64,000 nucleotides of DNA from Clarkia xantiana subsp. parviflora. Its lineage: Eukaryota; Streptophyta; Magnoliopsida; Myrtales; Onagraceae. A model generated the notes under the pieces. That model ran no database searches, was not told where the DNA came from, and saw nothing but the letters and a program-made list of their open reading frames with translations. The DNA lies in the NCBI GenBank assembly GCA_036873135.1, contig JAPTYO010000009.1, positions 27,797,756-27,861,755 on the forward strand, written 5' to 3'. The position numbers and the translations under genes were made by a program. Within the stretch, counting starts at the first letter, position 1. The number at the start of each line of letters is the position of its first letter. Shown piece by piece: positions 10,641 through 19,889 of the stretch.

Positions 10641-11339
10641 ATGGAGGACACCCCCGGACGATCGCATCAATGTCTTGTCGGGAGGATTCGCAGCCGGAGG
10701 AGAGTCGAGCTTGGCTCGAGGCGCTTATGCGGCTCAAGACATCGCCTCGATCGGTACTCGCAAAAGACCAAGGGCGTTGGAACCCATGGAAATCGCCTTC
10801 TCAACAGAAGATATTTCTGAAGCTTCTCAACCTCATGAAGACGCCTTGGTAATCACAACTCGAATCAATGAATTTGAAATAAAGAGTGTACTCGTAGATG
10901 GAGGAAGTTCTACTGATGTAATCGCTTTTAAGGTCATCGGTGCAATGGGGTACAAAAGGAAAGATCTGCAAGAAATGGCATCCCCATTGGTAGGATTCAC
11001 TGGAAGAACAACCTATCCCCTGGGGGCAATTCAGCTTCCAGTTGTTCTGGGTCAAGGCTGGAAGATCCTACACTTAACAACCCGTTTTGTGGTGTCGACC
11101 ACATCAATGCTTACAATAAAATATTGGGAAGAACCACCCTCAACCCCAATTACATCGTTCCTTCCATTGTTCATCAAGTCATGCAGTTTCCTACTCATCA
11201 TGGAATGGGAGAAGTATAGGGCGACCAAGAGGCATCTCGACAATGTTATGCTAATTTCCTCCGGAGGTGTAACCAAAAGGAAACCCTCTCTATTGTTACA
11301 GATGAGGATCCTCGAGAGGAAGGAGGACGACCCGCCCCT
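10588..11339 (+). pseudogene. Gypsy aspartic protease
   Basis: After the conserved pre-protease block (INVLSGGFAAGGESS) and DALVITTRINEF comes the catalytic DGGSS at 10897-10911, the retropepsin D-[T/N/G]-G-S signature. LVGFTGRTTYPLGAIQLPV downstream is the flap-region pattern of Tat proteases. The tail of the 255-residue frame (after about 11120) drifts away from family expectations, which suggests a frameshift before the RT region. The role in an intact element would be cleavage of the Gag-Pol polyprotein. Confidence 0.82.
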
Positions 11340-12341
11340 ATGGAAGAATTTATAGAAATCGCCTTGGAAGGAGAGGAAAGAAAGGTTAAGATTGGAGCCG
11401 CTCTACCCCCAGAATTAGCTAAGAGGGTAATCGCCCTTTTAAGGGAATATAAGGAACTATTTGCTTGGGAACCTAGCGACATGCCAAGAATAAGCCTAGA
11501 AATCATCTCCCACGAGTTAAGAATAGATCCCGCCATAAAACCCATAGCCCAGAAAAGAAGATCAATGGGAGCAGAGAAAAAGGCGACAATTCGCCAGGAG
11601 GTGGGAAAGCTAGTTGAGGCTGGTTTTGTTAAGGAAATACGATTCTAGACCTGGATCGCCAATCCAGTTTGGGTGAGAAAATCTAACAAGAGGTGGAGGA
11701 TGTGTGTGGATTTTCGAGATCTCAACAAGGCATGTCCAAAAGACTCCTATCCTCTTCCAAGAATTGATCAGTTGGTCGACGCTACTTTAGGACATGAGCT
11801 CCTGAGTTTCCTGGACGCGTACTCGGGGTACAACCAAATACGAATGCATCCCAAGGACGAGGCCCATGCCGCTTTCTACGCCGAAATTGATATTTATCAC
11901 TATAAGGTTATGCATTTTGGCTTGATAAACGCGGGAGCTACTTATCAACGTATGGTGAACAAGCTCTTCAAACACATTGTAGAAAGGAATATGGAGGCAT
12001 ACGTTGACGATATGTTGGTTAAGACTAAGAGGGGGCAGGACCACGTCCAAGATTTGGAAGAGGCTTTTTCTTGCATGAGACTTCACCAAGTAAGACTGAA
12101 TCCCACTAAATGTGCTTTTGGGGTTCAGTCGGGAAAGTTTTTGGATTTTATGGTTAGTCAAAGAGGGATCGAAGCTAACCTTGAGAAAGTGACTGCTATA
12201 GGAGAAATGTCCTCGCCTACCTGCCATAGAGAAGTACAAAGTCTCAATGGAAGACTGGCCTCGTTGGGGAGATTCTTGGAAGGACTAGGTGACAAGTCTC
12301 TTTCCTTCTTCAAAATTATAAGAGCCAATAAGAAATTCTAA
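11340..12341 (+). pseudogene. Gypsy reverse transcriptase
   Basis: The frame from 11340 carries the pre-RT linker (FAWEPSDMPRIS, then ELRIDPAIKPIAQKRR). A stop at 11646 interrupts it. From 11673 the RT motifs follow in order: RMCVDFRDLNKACPKD, SFLDAYSGYNQI, FGLINAGATYQRMVN, the catalytic AYVDDM (YVDD at 12000-12011), and KCAFGV...GKFLDFMVSQRGI. Both catalytic Asp residues of the YVDD box are intact. This is one of the better preserved domains, but the frame ends in a stop at 12339 before RNase H. Confidence 0.9.
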
Positions 12342-12860
12342 TGGACACCCGAGTGCGAAGAAGCCTTCCAGCAATTGAGGAAACATCTCCACTCGTTCCC
12401 CGCCTTGGCAAAGCCACTACCGGAGGATCCCTTATTCCTATATTTGAGTGTCAGTTCAGCGGCGGTGAGTTCGGTCCTCATTAAATAGACTTGCAACATT
12501 CAAATTCCAGTATACTATGTTAGCAAGCTATTTGGCGTCGCTGAAGCTAACTATATGGAGATCGAGAAATACATGTATGCTCTGTTAATAGCGGCCAGGA
12601 AACTTCGACCTTACTTCCATGCTCATGAAATCACGGTGCTCACCAACCAACCTTTGAAATAACTGCTACAGAAGCCCGACATTTCAGGAACAATGGTTAA
12701 GTGGGCAGTAGAGCTGAGTGAATTCCGTATTCACTTTGAACCACGAAAGGCGATTAAGGGTCAAGCATTGCCCGGCTTTATAGCCAAGAATATGATAACA
12801 CCAGATGCTAAACCCATCATTCTTCAACAAGAAGAGCATGTAAAGGCTACGACACTATGC
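12342..12860 (+). pseudogene. Gypsy RNase H (first, retroviral-type)
   Basis: The sequence continues in frame after the RT stop with WTPECEEAFQQLRKHL, then LYLSVSSAAVSSVLI, VYYVSKLF, a segment resembling the Y..IEK..YAL connection, and MVKWAVELSEFRIHFEPR. This is the standard RH layout of Tat elements. At least two in-frame stops (near 12487 and 12659) break it. The first catalytic Asp appears changed (LSVSSAAV where LAVSDxAV is expected). Confidence 0.78.
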
Positions 12861-13260
12861 CATGGTCGCTATAGACGGATGGATCGTCCTCTGCCTTGGG
12901 ATGTGGGGCAGTTTTAGTGCTAACACCACCTAATGGGGAGCCACTCCGCTATGCCTTGGCTTTAAATTTCTGAGCAACCAATAATGAGGCCGAGTATGAA
13001 GCTTTACTCATAGGTCTTCAAATAGCCAAAGGTATGGAAATCAGTAACCTAAGGGTACGATGCGACTCTGAATTGATTGTTAATCAGACGAATACAACCT
13101 ATGTCGCCAAAGGGAAAAATATGAAAAAAAGTACGCAGAGGAGGTACGAAGACTTATCCGAGATATGCCCCATTTTCGAATAGAAGTTATTCCTCGCGAG
13201 GAAAATCAAGAGGCGGACGCCCTCAGCAAATTATCCTTAGGAAACACTCCACCAGTGGCA
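12861..13260 (+). pseudogene. Second RNase H domain (archaeal-type, Tat hallmark)
   Basis: The sequence contains a GCGAVL-like segment after a short frameshift, then NNEAEYEALLIGLQIAKGM with the catalytic-type Glu, then LRVRCDSELIVNQ with the Asp of the RCDSEL motif, and finally REENQEADALSKL, which carries the last conserved acidic residue. This tandem duplication of RNase H, between the first RH and integrase, is found in Tat-lineage Ty3/gypsy elements of plants. Frameshifts near 12940 and 13120 break the frame. Confidence 0.82.
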
Positions 13261-13439
13261 GTACACTTCATTGAAAGATCTATCTATTCAGCCGTGGAAG
13301 CAGGAGCTGAAGTCCTCAACATTCAAGCTCCCGACTCATGGATTACTCCCATCCAGAAGTTATCTGGAAAAGGGAACTCTTCCAGAAGATCCTACGGAAG
13401 AAACCAAAATCCAAAGGGCGACAGCGCGTTTTGTAATTT

Positions 13440-14207
13440 TGGATGGATACCTCTATAAAAGAGGATACTCCACCCCTTATCTTCGGTGCATAGCCGCCCC
13501 TCAGACTGAAAGGATAATGGAAGACTTACATGGAGGTGATGCAAGATGTCATGAGGGAGCCAAAACTTGGTGTTAAGAGCCTTATGACAAAGGTTCTACT
13601 GGCCGACAATGCATAAAGAAGCAACAACATTAGTGCAAGTCTACCCCACCTGTCAAATTTATGCCCCTAGAATCGCAAAGCCACCGGCAGATCTTACTTA
13701 TATGATGAGTGCCTGGCCTTTTGCACAGTGGGGGATCAATCTTATTGGATCTCTACCTCAATCCACAGGCCAACGAACATATATCGTGGTCGCCATTGAT
13801 TATTTCTCCAAGTGGATAGAAGCCAAAGCTCTAGCATCAACAACCACTTTCCAAATGATTAAGTTCATACAAGAACAAATCATATGTCGATACGGAGTCC
13901 CTAAGATCCTCATCAGTGACAATGGCCCTCAATTCGCCAGCGACGAGCTTACCGAATTTTGTGAAGAAATGTTGATCAACCATCGATTTAGCTCTGTTCG
14001 TCATGCTCAAACAAATGGACAAGTAGAGGCAGCCAACAAAACAATCCTCAACGGATTAAAGAAGAGGGTGGCCTCTCTGAAGGGAAAATGGGTTGAAGAG
14101 TTAGATCAAGTACTATGGGCACTCAGAACCTTACCCAAGAGAGCCACTGGCGAGACCCCCTTTAGCATGGTTTACGGATCGGAAGCCGTCTCGCCTATTG
14201 AGGTAGC
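13440..14207 (+). pseudogene. Gypsy integrase, N-terminal and core part
   Basis: The N-terminal zinc-finger region (YLRCIAAPQTERIMEDLHGG and onward) is frameshifted. The catalytic core is well kept: AIDYFSKWIEA with the first Asp at 13798-13800, ISDNGPQFAS with the second Asp at 13918-13920, and QVEAANK with the Glu at 14026-14028. That spacing is a DD35E triad. The frame runs through ETPFSMVYGSEAVSPIEVA and is then cut at 14208 by the solo LTR. In an intact element it would insert the cDNA into the genome. Confidence 0.9.
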
Positions 14208-14719
14208 TGTCAGACCTAAATCTAACTTAAGGCGAATTACGTTTTGAAAACGTGGATTTTGAAAGAGTCGCCACTAGTTAATTAAGGCTAACTAGAATCC
14301 TAAATTACCTGAGCGAATAACGAATTAAACACCTAGGTATAAAATCGATCTACGATCAGAAATTCGAGCTCGGATGTTCTATTACGAATTAAAAATATAT
14401 TTTTTAACTACGCTCTTTCGGTAATCAATTCACTTAATTGCCAATTTTAAAACTTAATCATGCTTTTACAACGAATTAATTTAATGATATCAAAATTAAA
14501 CTAATTTTTATGCGCCGGTAATTATTAACGCCAAACCTAAGCCAAAAAAACCTATTAGTCATCTAAAATTCCTAATTGAGATAAGATCTGAAAAAAACCA
14601 AACATGCTCAAAATCATGATTCAATTTGATGATTACATATCATACACATATATACATAATAAAACATGTCATCCAATTAGATCTACATCTAAGCTGTTTT
14701 ATTTACATGGTATAATGAC

Positions 14720-14758
<39 letters not shown>

Positions 14759-15876
14759 TAAAGAAAATCAAAGTAATAATAATAATAATAATAATAATAA
14801 TGAATTAAAATTAAAAAAAAAAATCAGAACAGCTACAGCGGAACCTGAAGTACCGCAGCAAGCAGCGGCCTGGCGACGGGCGACACTCCGGGACGACTGG
14901 ACAACCGTGGGCGGACGGAATCCGACGAACGAGCTCCGGTCGAGCTGAACAGGGGAATGGCGCCGGGGTTTGTGGATCTCCGGTCTGGCAGCATCAAGCA
15001 CCGGCGGCTCTGGGCAGGCGAAGCAGGAGACAGGCGGAGTCGGCTCTGTGGGGATTTCCGGCAGGCAGCAGAAGAACGGGAATACCAGACCGCAGTAGCC
15101 AGGCAGAGTCGGTATCAGGTCGGGGCTCTGGTGGACGTAATCCAGGTCGCTGGCGGCCGACAGACGACGGAGATGGGCCAGCGAGGGTGGAGGAAGTCAG
15201 TTGGGCGAGGTGCGGCACTCCGGTGGGTCTGGGTGGTCACCGGCCAGAGAGGGTATAGGGAGAGAGAGAGAGAGAGAGAGTGGCCGGAGCTGGTGGGCGG
15301 GGCCGGCGCTGGCGGACGTGGTGGCGGGGACACCGGGCAGAAGGGCCACCGGCGTGGCTGGAGCTGCATGAGGTCTTTCCTGTAGATAAAAAAAAAAAAA
15401 AAAAATTCTGAGCTCTAGAGGACAAAAATCGCGCAGACCCCGAGGAATAATGTATTATTGCTTTGTAGTGGTTTTCTGTGTGTCCTTTACAATGTAAACC
15501 TAGACCCCTATTTATACTAAAAATCTAGTCTAGATTACAGATAAAATTTAAATAAAAAATGCTAACATATAATTATTCTAGAGAATATTCCTAAGGATAT
15601 ATATCTTTACAGATAATTATTTTTTTGAATAAAAAATAATATCTAGAGATAAATATCTTACAGATAATTTTCTAAAAATAAAAAACTAATTATTATATAT
15701 ATATTTTTAAATATTCCGAAAATATTAAATATATTCGAAATAATTTAAAATATATTTTATAATAATTTCCCTAATGTGCCCTTAAGCATTTTAGGAGACT
15801 TTGCGGCTTGACGCGTCCGGAATTTGACGTATCATGTGTAACGTCGTTACGTCCGGGTCAAAATCGAGTGTTTACA
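14208..15876 (-). mobile_element. Solo LTR (1669 bp), minus orientation, inserted in integrase
   Basis: Read on the + strand, it begins TGTCAGACC and ends GTGTTTACA. Perfect 5-bp target duplications GTAGC flank it (14203-14207 and 15877-15881), and the integrase frame resumes directly after. The same LTR family occurs at 32012-33335 in the opposite orientation. TATTTATA at about 15509-15516 is the complement of a TATA box. The middle is GC-rich (14830-15370), with AAT and GA microsatellites (14717-14802, 15258-15279). GC-rich open frames here are not judged coding. Confidence 0.93.
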
Positions 15877-15881
15877 GTAGC

Positions 15882-16245
15882 CAATATCTCCCAAAGAGTC
15901 GCGATATACCAAGTCGACCAAAATGACGAACAAAGGAAGATCGACTTAGATCTAGCCGACGAGAGAAGATGGGCCTCTGAAGAAATCCAGGGAAAAATGA
16001 AGCTCGCCACTACTAGATAATTTAATCGAAAAGTGGGACGACGCTAGTTCTTTCTAGGGGAAAAAGTCATATGAAGAAATGAATTCTTAACAGCCGATCG
16101 GAGAGGAAAGATGGTGCCGAAATGGGAAGGTCCTTATTTCGTCATCGGCATACCATGTCCCAATGCTTATAAGCTAGAAGATCCGCAGGGGCAACGCCTC
16201 AACAGGACTTTCAATGCAGAACACTTGAAGAAGTTCTATGTTTAG
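15882..16245 (+). pseudogene. Gypsy integrase C-terminal part
   Basis: This continues the integrase after the solo LTR: VAIYQVDQNDEQRKIDLDLA, then ERRWASEEIQGKM, and after two stops GKMVPKWEGPYFVIG, AYKLEDPQG and FNAEHLKKFYV with a terminal stop at 16243. The PKWEGPY...AHLKKFY pattern is the chromo-less C-terminal domain of Tat integrases, thought to bind DNA. Stops near 16018 and 16050-16090 break it. Confidence 0.85.
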
Positions 16246-16329
16246 AAGAAAATCATTTTTCGTGTATTTCAATTACAATAAAGTAATGAATAAGGATATG
16301 ATTCGTCTCTTCTTGATATACTAAAATAG

Positions 16330-17200
16330 GACTCCCTCGACTTCTTACAGTCGGCGACGATTCAGGAGATCAGTCATAAAACTGACTCCCTCGACTTCTG
16401 AAAGTCGCCATCTACAAAGGAGCAGTCTTAACTGACTCCTCGACTTCATATAGTCGGCGACGCTCCAGGAGATCAGTCATAATACTGACTCCTTCAACCA
16501 TCTACAAAGGAGCAGTCTTAACTGACTCCTCGACTTCTTACAGTCGGCGACGATCCAAGAGATCAGTCATAATACTAACTTCTTCAACCATCTACAAAGG
16601 AGCAGTCTTAACTGACTCCTCGACTTCTTACAGTTGGCGACGATCCAGGAGATCAGTCATAATACTGAATCCTTCAACCATCTACAAAGGAGCAGTCTTA
16701 ACTGACTCTTCGACTTCTTACAGTCGGCGGCGATCCAGGAGATCAGTCATAATACTGACTCCTTCAACCATCTACAAAGGAGAAGTCTTAACTAACTCCT
16801 CGACTTCTTACAGTCGGCGACGATCCAGGAGATCAGTCATAATACTGACTCCTTCAACCATCTAAAAAGGAGCAGTGTTAACTGACTCCTCGACTTCTTA
16901 CAGTCGGCGACGATCCAGGAGATCAGTCATAATACTGACTCCTTCAACCATCTACAAAGGAGCAGTCTTAACTGACTCCTCAAATTCTTTCAGTCGGCGA
17001 CGATTCAGGAGATCAGTCATAAAACGGACTCCCTCGACTTCCGAAATTCGCCATCTACAAAGGAGCAGTCTTAACTTACTCCTCGACTTCTTATACTCGA
17101 CGACGATCCAGGAGATCAGTCATAATACTGGCTCCTTCAACCATATACAAATGAGCAGTCTTAATTGACTCATCGACTTCCTACAGTCCACAACAACCGA
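16330..17200 (+). repeat. 90-bp tandem array in the 3' UTR of the Tat element
   Basis: About eight or nine units, with a typical order ACTGACTCCTCGACTTCTTA, CAGTCGGCGACGATCCAGGA, GATCAGTCATAATACTGACT, CCTTCAACCATCTACAAAGG, AGCAGTCTTA. For example ACTGACTCCT at 16521 recurs at 16611. Outer units are more diverged. Tandem repeats between integrase and the 3' LTR are a known feature of Tat/Ogre-type elements. The open frame at 16875-17168 is a repeat artefact. Confidence 0.9.
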
Positions 17201-17504
17201 GAGATCCGTTATAACATTGACTCCCCTTGCCACCGACTTCCAAAAGTCACCCTAAAAAATATACGATCTAGTATCTACAGGTTATAAAAGAACTGTCTTA
17301 ATTGACTCCTCAACACTAAAAGGTCATCTCGATGAAGGAGACCAGTCTCTACCGACTCATCGATTCTAACAACGCCAAATAACGGAAAGGAACCTAAGTT
17401 CTAAGAAAGCTGAGGGGCAAAATCCTTTTCTCATCAAGGCAGGTACTCGACATAACTCCTTCCCCTTTATTTTAAAGACTAACAACTTATGTCTCAGGGG
17501 CAAG

Positions 17505-18314
17505 TGTTGGATATGATTCGAGGCAACCTAGTACAAGTCGACCTAACAAAAGTCGAGATCTCAAAAGAACGTATGATCGACCATTCGAGTCCAGAGTAAG
17601 GAGATGAAGATGAATGGTCGGCTATCCTACAAACAGAAGTCGACTTCCCAGACAACAAATCATAAGGGACAAGGCGAAAATGTCGTCCAGGGCTCCCCTC
17701 TTAAAAGAGTAAGTCGATTCGAAGACCAAAGCTTCCCTTCTCAAGGTGCAAGTCAAGTCGAGTCGATCATCAGGGATTTAGGAGAAACCTTCCCTCTTAA
17801 GGAAAGGACAGGTCGAGACCTGCTCGCCGCATCTAGAAGACTTCCCTCTGAAGGAAGAGGCACCAGCTGGCGACCTGCTCGCCATTTTCCATCCCACGAA
17901 ACCTTCCTCCTAAGAAAGAGGCACCAGCTGGCGACGTGCTTGTCACCTACTGAGTTCTCACCGTCTCTCCCAAGCCAATCAGAGAAAGGCAGCCACCGCC
18001 ATTAAATAGCCAATCAGGGCACAGTAGCAGCCACTTGAAGTCGGTAATCTTTTCCTATAAATATGGGAAACCTCTCAATACTTACAAGTTTTGATTAATA
18101 CTCTATATTATTCTCTCTAAATCCATTACTGACTTAAGCTTCGGAGTGGAATCAGGGGCCAACCCCACCCCTTCTCAGGTCCTCGCCTCACACAAGCCTC
18201 AAAAGGAAACTAAGTACACAAGAGGTAAAAAAAGATACCTAAGAGAGCTAGCCTACGGCGATACCTCGATGTCCATTACTTGAAGTTCAATGCCACGTCA
18301 TTTTGATCCCAACA
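17505..18314 (+). mobile_element. 3' LTR of the Tat element
   Basis: The 810-bp LTR begins TGTTGGATATG immediately after the tract CTCAGGGGCAAG and ends GATCCCAACA. TATAAATA at 18056-18063 is a plausible promoter. It has internal duplicated segments (GGCACCAGCTGGCGAC at about 17853 and 17920) that are absent from the 5' LTR. The open frame at 17604-18005 lies wholly inside the LTR and has no recognisable domain. Confidence 0.88.
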
Positions 18315-18755
18315 ACTGGTAACTTGATTATTCCGACCGGGTACTTGGTATCCCTGATAAAACCAACAAGTGGTGAGTGCATCTGCTTGATACTCTTTTT
18401 CCTTCCCAAGGCGAGGACTATCTCCTTGGTTATTATGTTGGGGGAACTTCCTCCATCTACTAATATACGCCTGACATCCATGTTTTCGACTTCCATGGTT
18501 ATGACCAGAGCATCGTCGTGTGGGTACACTATATGCTCCTTGCCTTTTGCCGAGAAGTATATGGCGTCTTCCATAGACTCGTCCTCCTGCTGGTGTTTTG
18601 GTGACTGTTGTACAATGTGGGATGCATATGCTTCCCTTGCAAACGACATTTCGCCTCCGGCTCCAAAACCTCCATGTATGACGTGTGTGTTTTCCATGTA
18701 GCTATTGCTGGTAAGCGAGAACTTGTTCGTTCGAATCTCGCAGACGACACCAAAA
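18315..18755 (-). pseudogene. Gag-protease junction fragment of a minus-strand gypsy element, with primer site
   Basis: On the minus strand, from the LTR at 18756, there is a primer site TTTTGGTGTCGTCTGCG. Only about 40 bp later comes the pre-protease block (HGGFGAGGEMSFAREAYAS), DALVITMEVENMDVRRILVD and the DGGSS active-site loop (about 18443-18457), then HSPLVGFIRDTKYPVG. Nearly all of gag is missing between primer site and protease, which points to an internal deletion. The fragment stops at 18314, where the plus-strand element ends. Confidence 0.8.
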
Positions 18756-19429
18756 TGTTGGATCCCTGACTGGACGGAGAGTCGGGTCCTTGTATAGATA
18801 CGGGTACGTGTCTCGGGTCGTCCGGTATGTCAGATCTTCGCACGCGTTTGGGTGTGTACGTCTCTGAATACCTGCACAAGGGGAAATATCGCACGCCACG
18901 TAGAGGGGGGGTGTAGTGTGGTGAACCCTCTCCGAAGCTTAAATTAGGAGTATAGAGAGAGAAAGCTAGAGAGAGGTCAGAGCTTCTACGTCAACTTAAT
19001 TTTGTGAAATGCATGATCAAGGCTTCTATTTATAGGGAACCTTGTAATCAAACCGGGTTTTGAACGGTCCAACGCCAGTTTAATTGTAAAATGCGAACCG
19101 AACGTGGACGAGCATGAAGTTGACGCCGGGGAGCCCGACACATGTTTTGTACGCATAAATAGGAGTTCGCGCATACTCGTGGGCGCAATCCGTACTTCGG
19201 TCCGGATTGTTCACAATTCGGACTTCGGTCCGGATTGTCCACAATTCGGACTTCGGTCCGGATTGTCCACAATTCGGACGAGCCTTTCGTCAGGGATACG
19301 TGCATGCGTATCCCGGGCCGTTTGGGACCCGCAGGTGATTATTTTGGAACCGTTGGTGGGTTTGACATGTAAACGAAGTCCGAAGAGTATGAAACGAACC
19401 CGAATCGGACGTATACCCATCAATTAACA
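18756..19429 (-). mobile_element. Ty3/gypsy LTR, minus orientation (family A, copy 2)
   Basis: Read on the + strand it runs TGTTGGATCC...CAATTAACA (674 bp), with the primer site on its left, so it is the 5' LTR of a minus-strand element. CTATTTATAG at about 19026 is the complement of a TATA box. A short tandem repeat of TTCGGTCCGGATTGT(C/T)CACAA, three copies, lies at 19196-19280. It shares the GGTGAACCCTCTCC...AGAGAGAGGTCAGAGC region with the LTRs at 608 and 45285. Confidence 0.8.
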
Positions 19430-19889
19430 TACTCCATCATAATTGTTATAAACCCGTCGATTGTGTAGTTACAACGCGGATAGATTTATAACTCCTTATT
19501 TGTTAGTACTCCATGAAAATAAATAAATCGTAACGACGAACATGTTCGAAACCGATTAGATTAAATTTGGGAATAGAAATGATAACACCATGGGTAACAC
19601 CTGGCGTCACGCGCGTAGCGCGCATGTCCTTCGATAGAAAGGACACATCGATTCAAAGTAAAAATTTAATGTGAAGTGTTTGATTCGAAGCTCGAAATTA
19701 ATGTACATTTGCATAAATACCTATTTCAGGTCTTACTCATGTGACTTCTCGTGAAGAATTATAATCGAGCAAAATGTGAGAACCTAATGCACGAACAGAG
19801 GTGGACAAAACCTCAAATATGAGATGCAATTAAAAAAGGCATTGTCCGTTAAACGACGATCCCTAATACGTCTTTAATGAATTAGATTG
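19430..19889. other. Unassigned stretch between gypsy LTR and copia remnant
   Basis: No gene or recognised element is seen. It contains a GC-palindromic segment CACGCGCGTAGCGCGC near 19610 and is otherwise ordinary. Copia integrase homology begins near 19890, so some of this may be damaged copia sequence. Confidence 0.4.

Larger units (their letters stand above)
9592..18314 (+). mobile_element. Tat-type Ty3/gypsy retrotransposon, degenerate, with a nested solo LTR
   Basis: The order 5' LTR, primer site, gag, protease, RT, RNase H, second RNase H, integrase, tandem array, polypurine tract and 3' LTR marks a plant Tat-lineage element; the second, archaeal-type RNase H is diagnostic. The coding region carries many stops and frameshifts and cannot make a complete polyprotein. 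A 1669-bp solo LTR sits inside the integrase. The 5' LTR is much shorter than the 3' LTR. No matching 5-bp target duplication is seen at the outer ends, so the flanks were probably rearranged after insertion. Confidence 0.9.

Noticed and set aside
14957..15425. GC-rich open frames on both strands
   Set aside because: They lie in the GC-rich middle of a solo LTR, overlap each other on both strands and have low-complexity composition.
15237..15425. GA/CT-rich stretch as a promoter element
   Set aside because: A simple (GA)n microsatellite inside the solo LTR with no neighbouring gene start.
16875..17168. Repetitive 97-residue open frame
   Set aside because: It is the 90-bp array read in one frame (90 is divisible by three).
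16330..17200. Evenly spaced repeats that could suggest a CRISPR array
   Set aside because: Units are 90 bp with no unique spacers, the setting is a plant retroelement 3' UTR, and there are no cas genes. The 34-, 66- and 88-bp arrays fail for the same reasons.
17604..18005. 133-residue frame before the end of the Tat element
   Set aside because: Wholly inside the 3' LTR; the 5' LTR has this part deleted and no family domain is visible.
18720..18756. tRNA gene ending in CCA
   Set aside because: Only the T-arm and acceptor half are present and plant tRNA genes do not encode CCA. It is a retroelement primer site.
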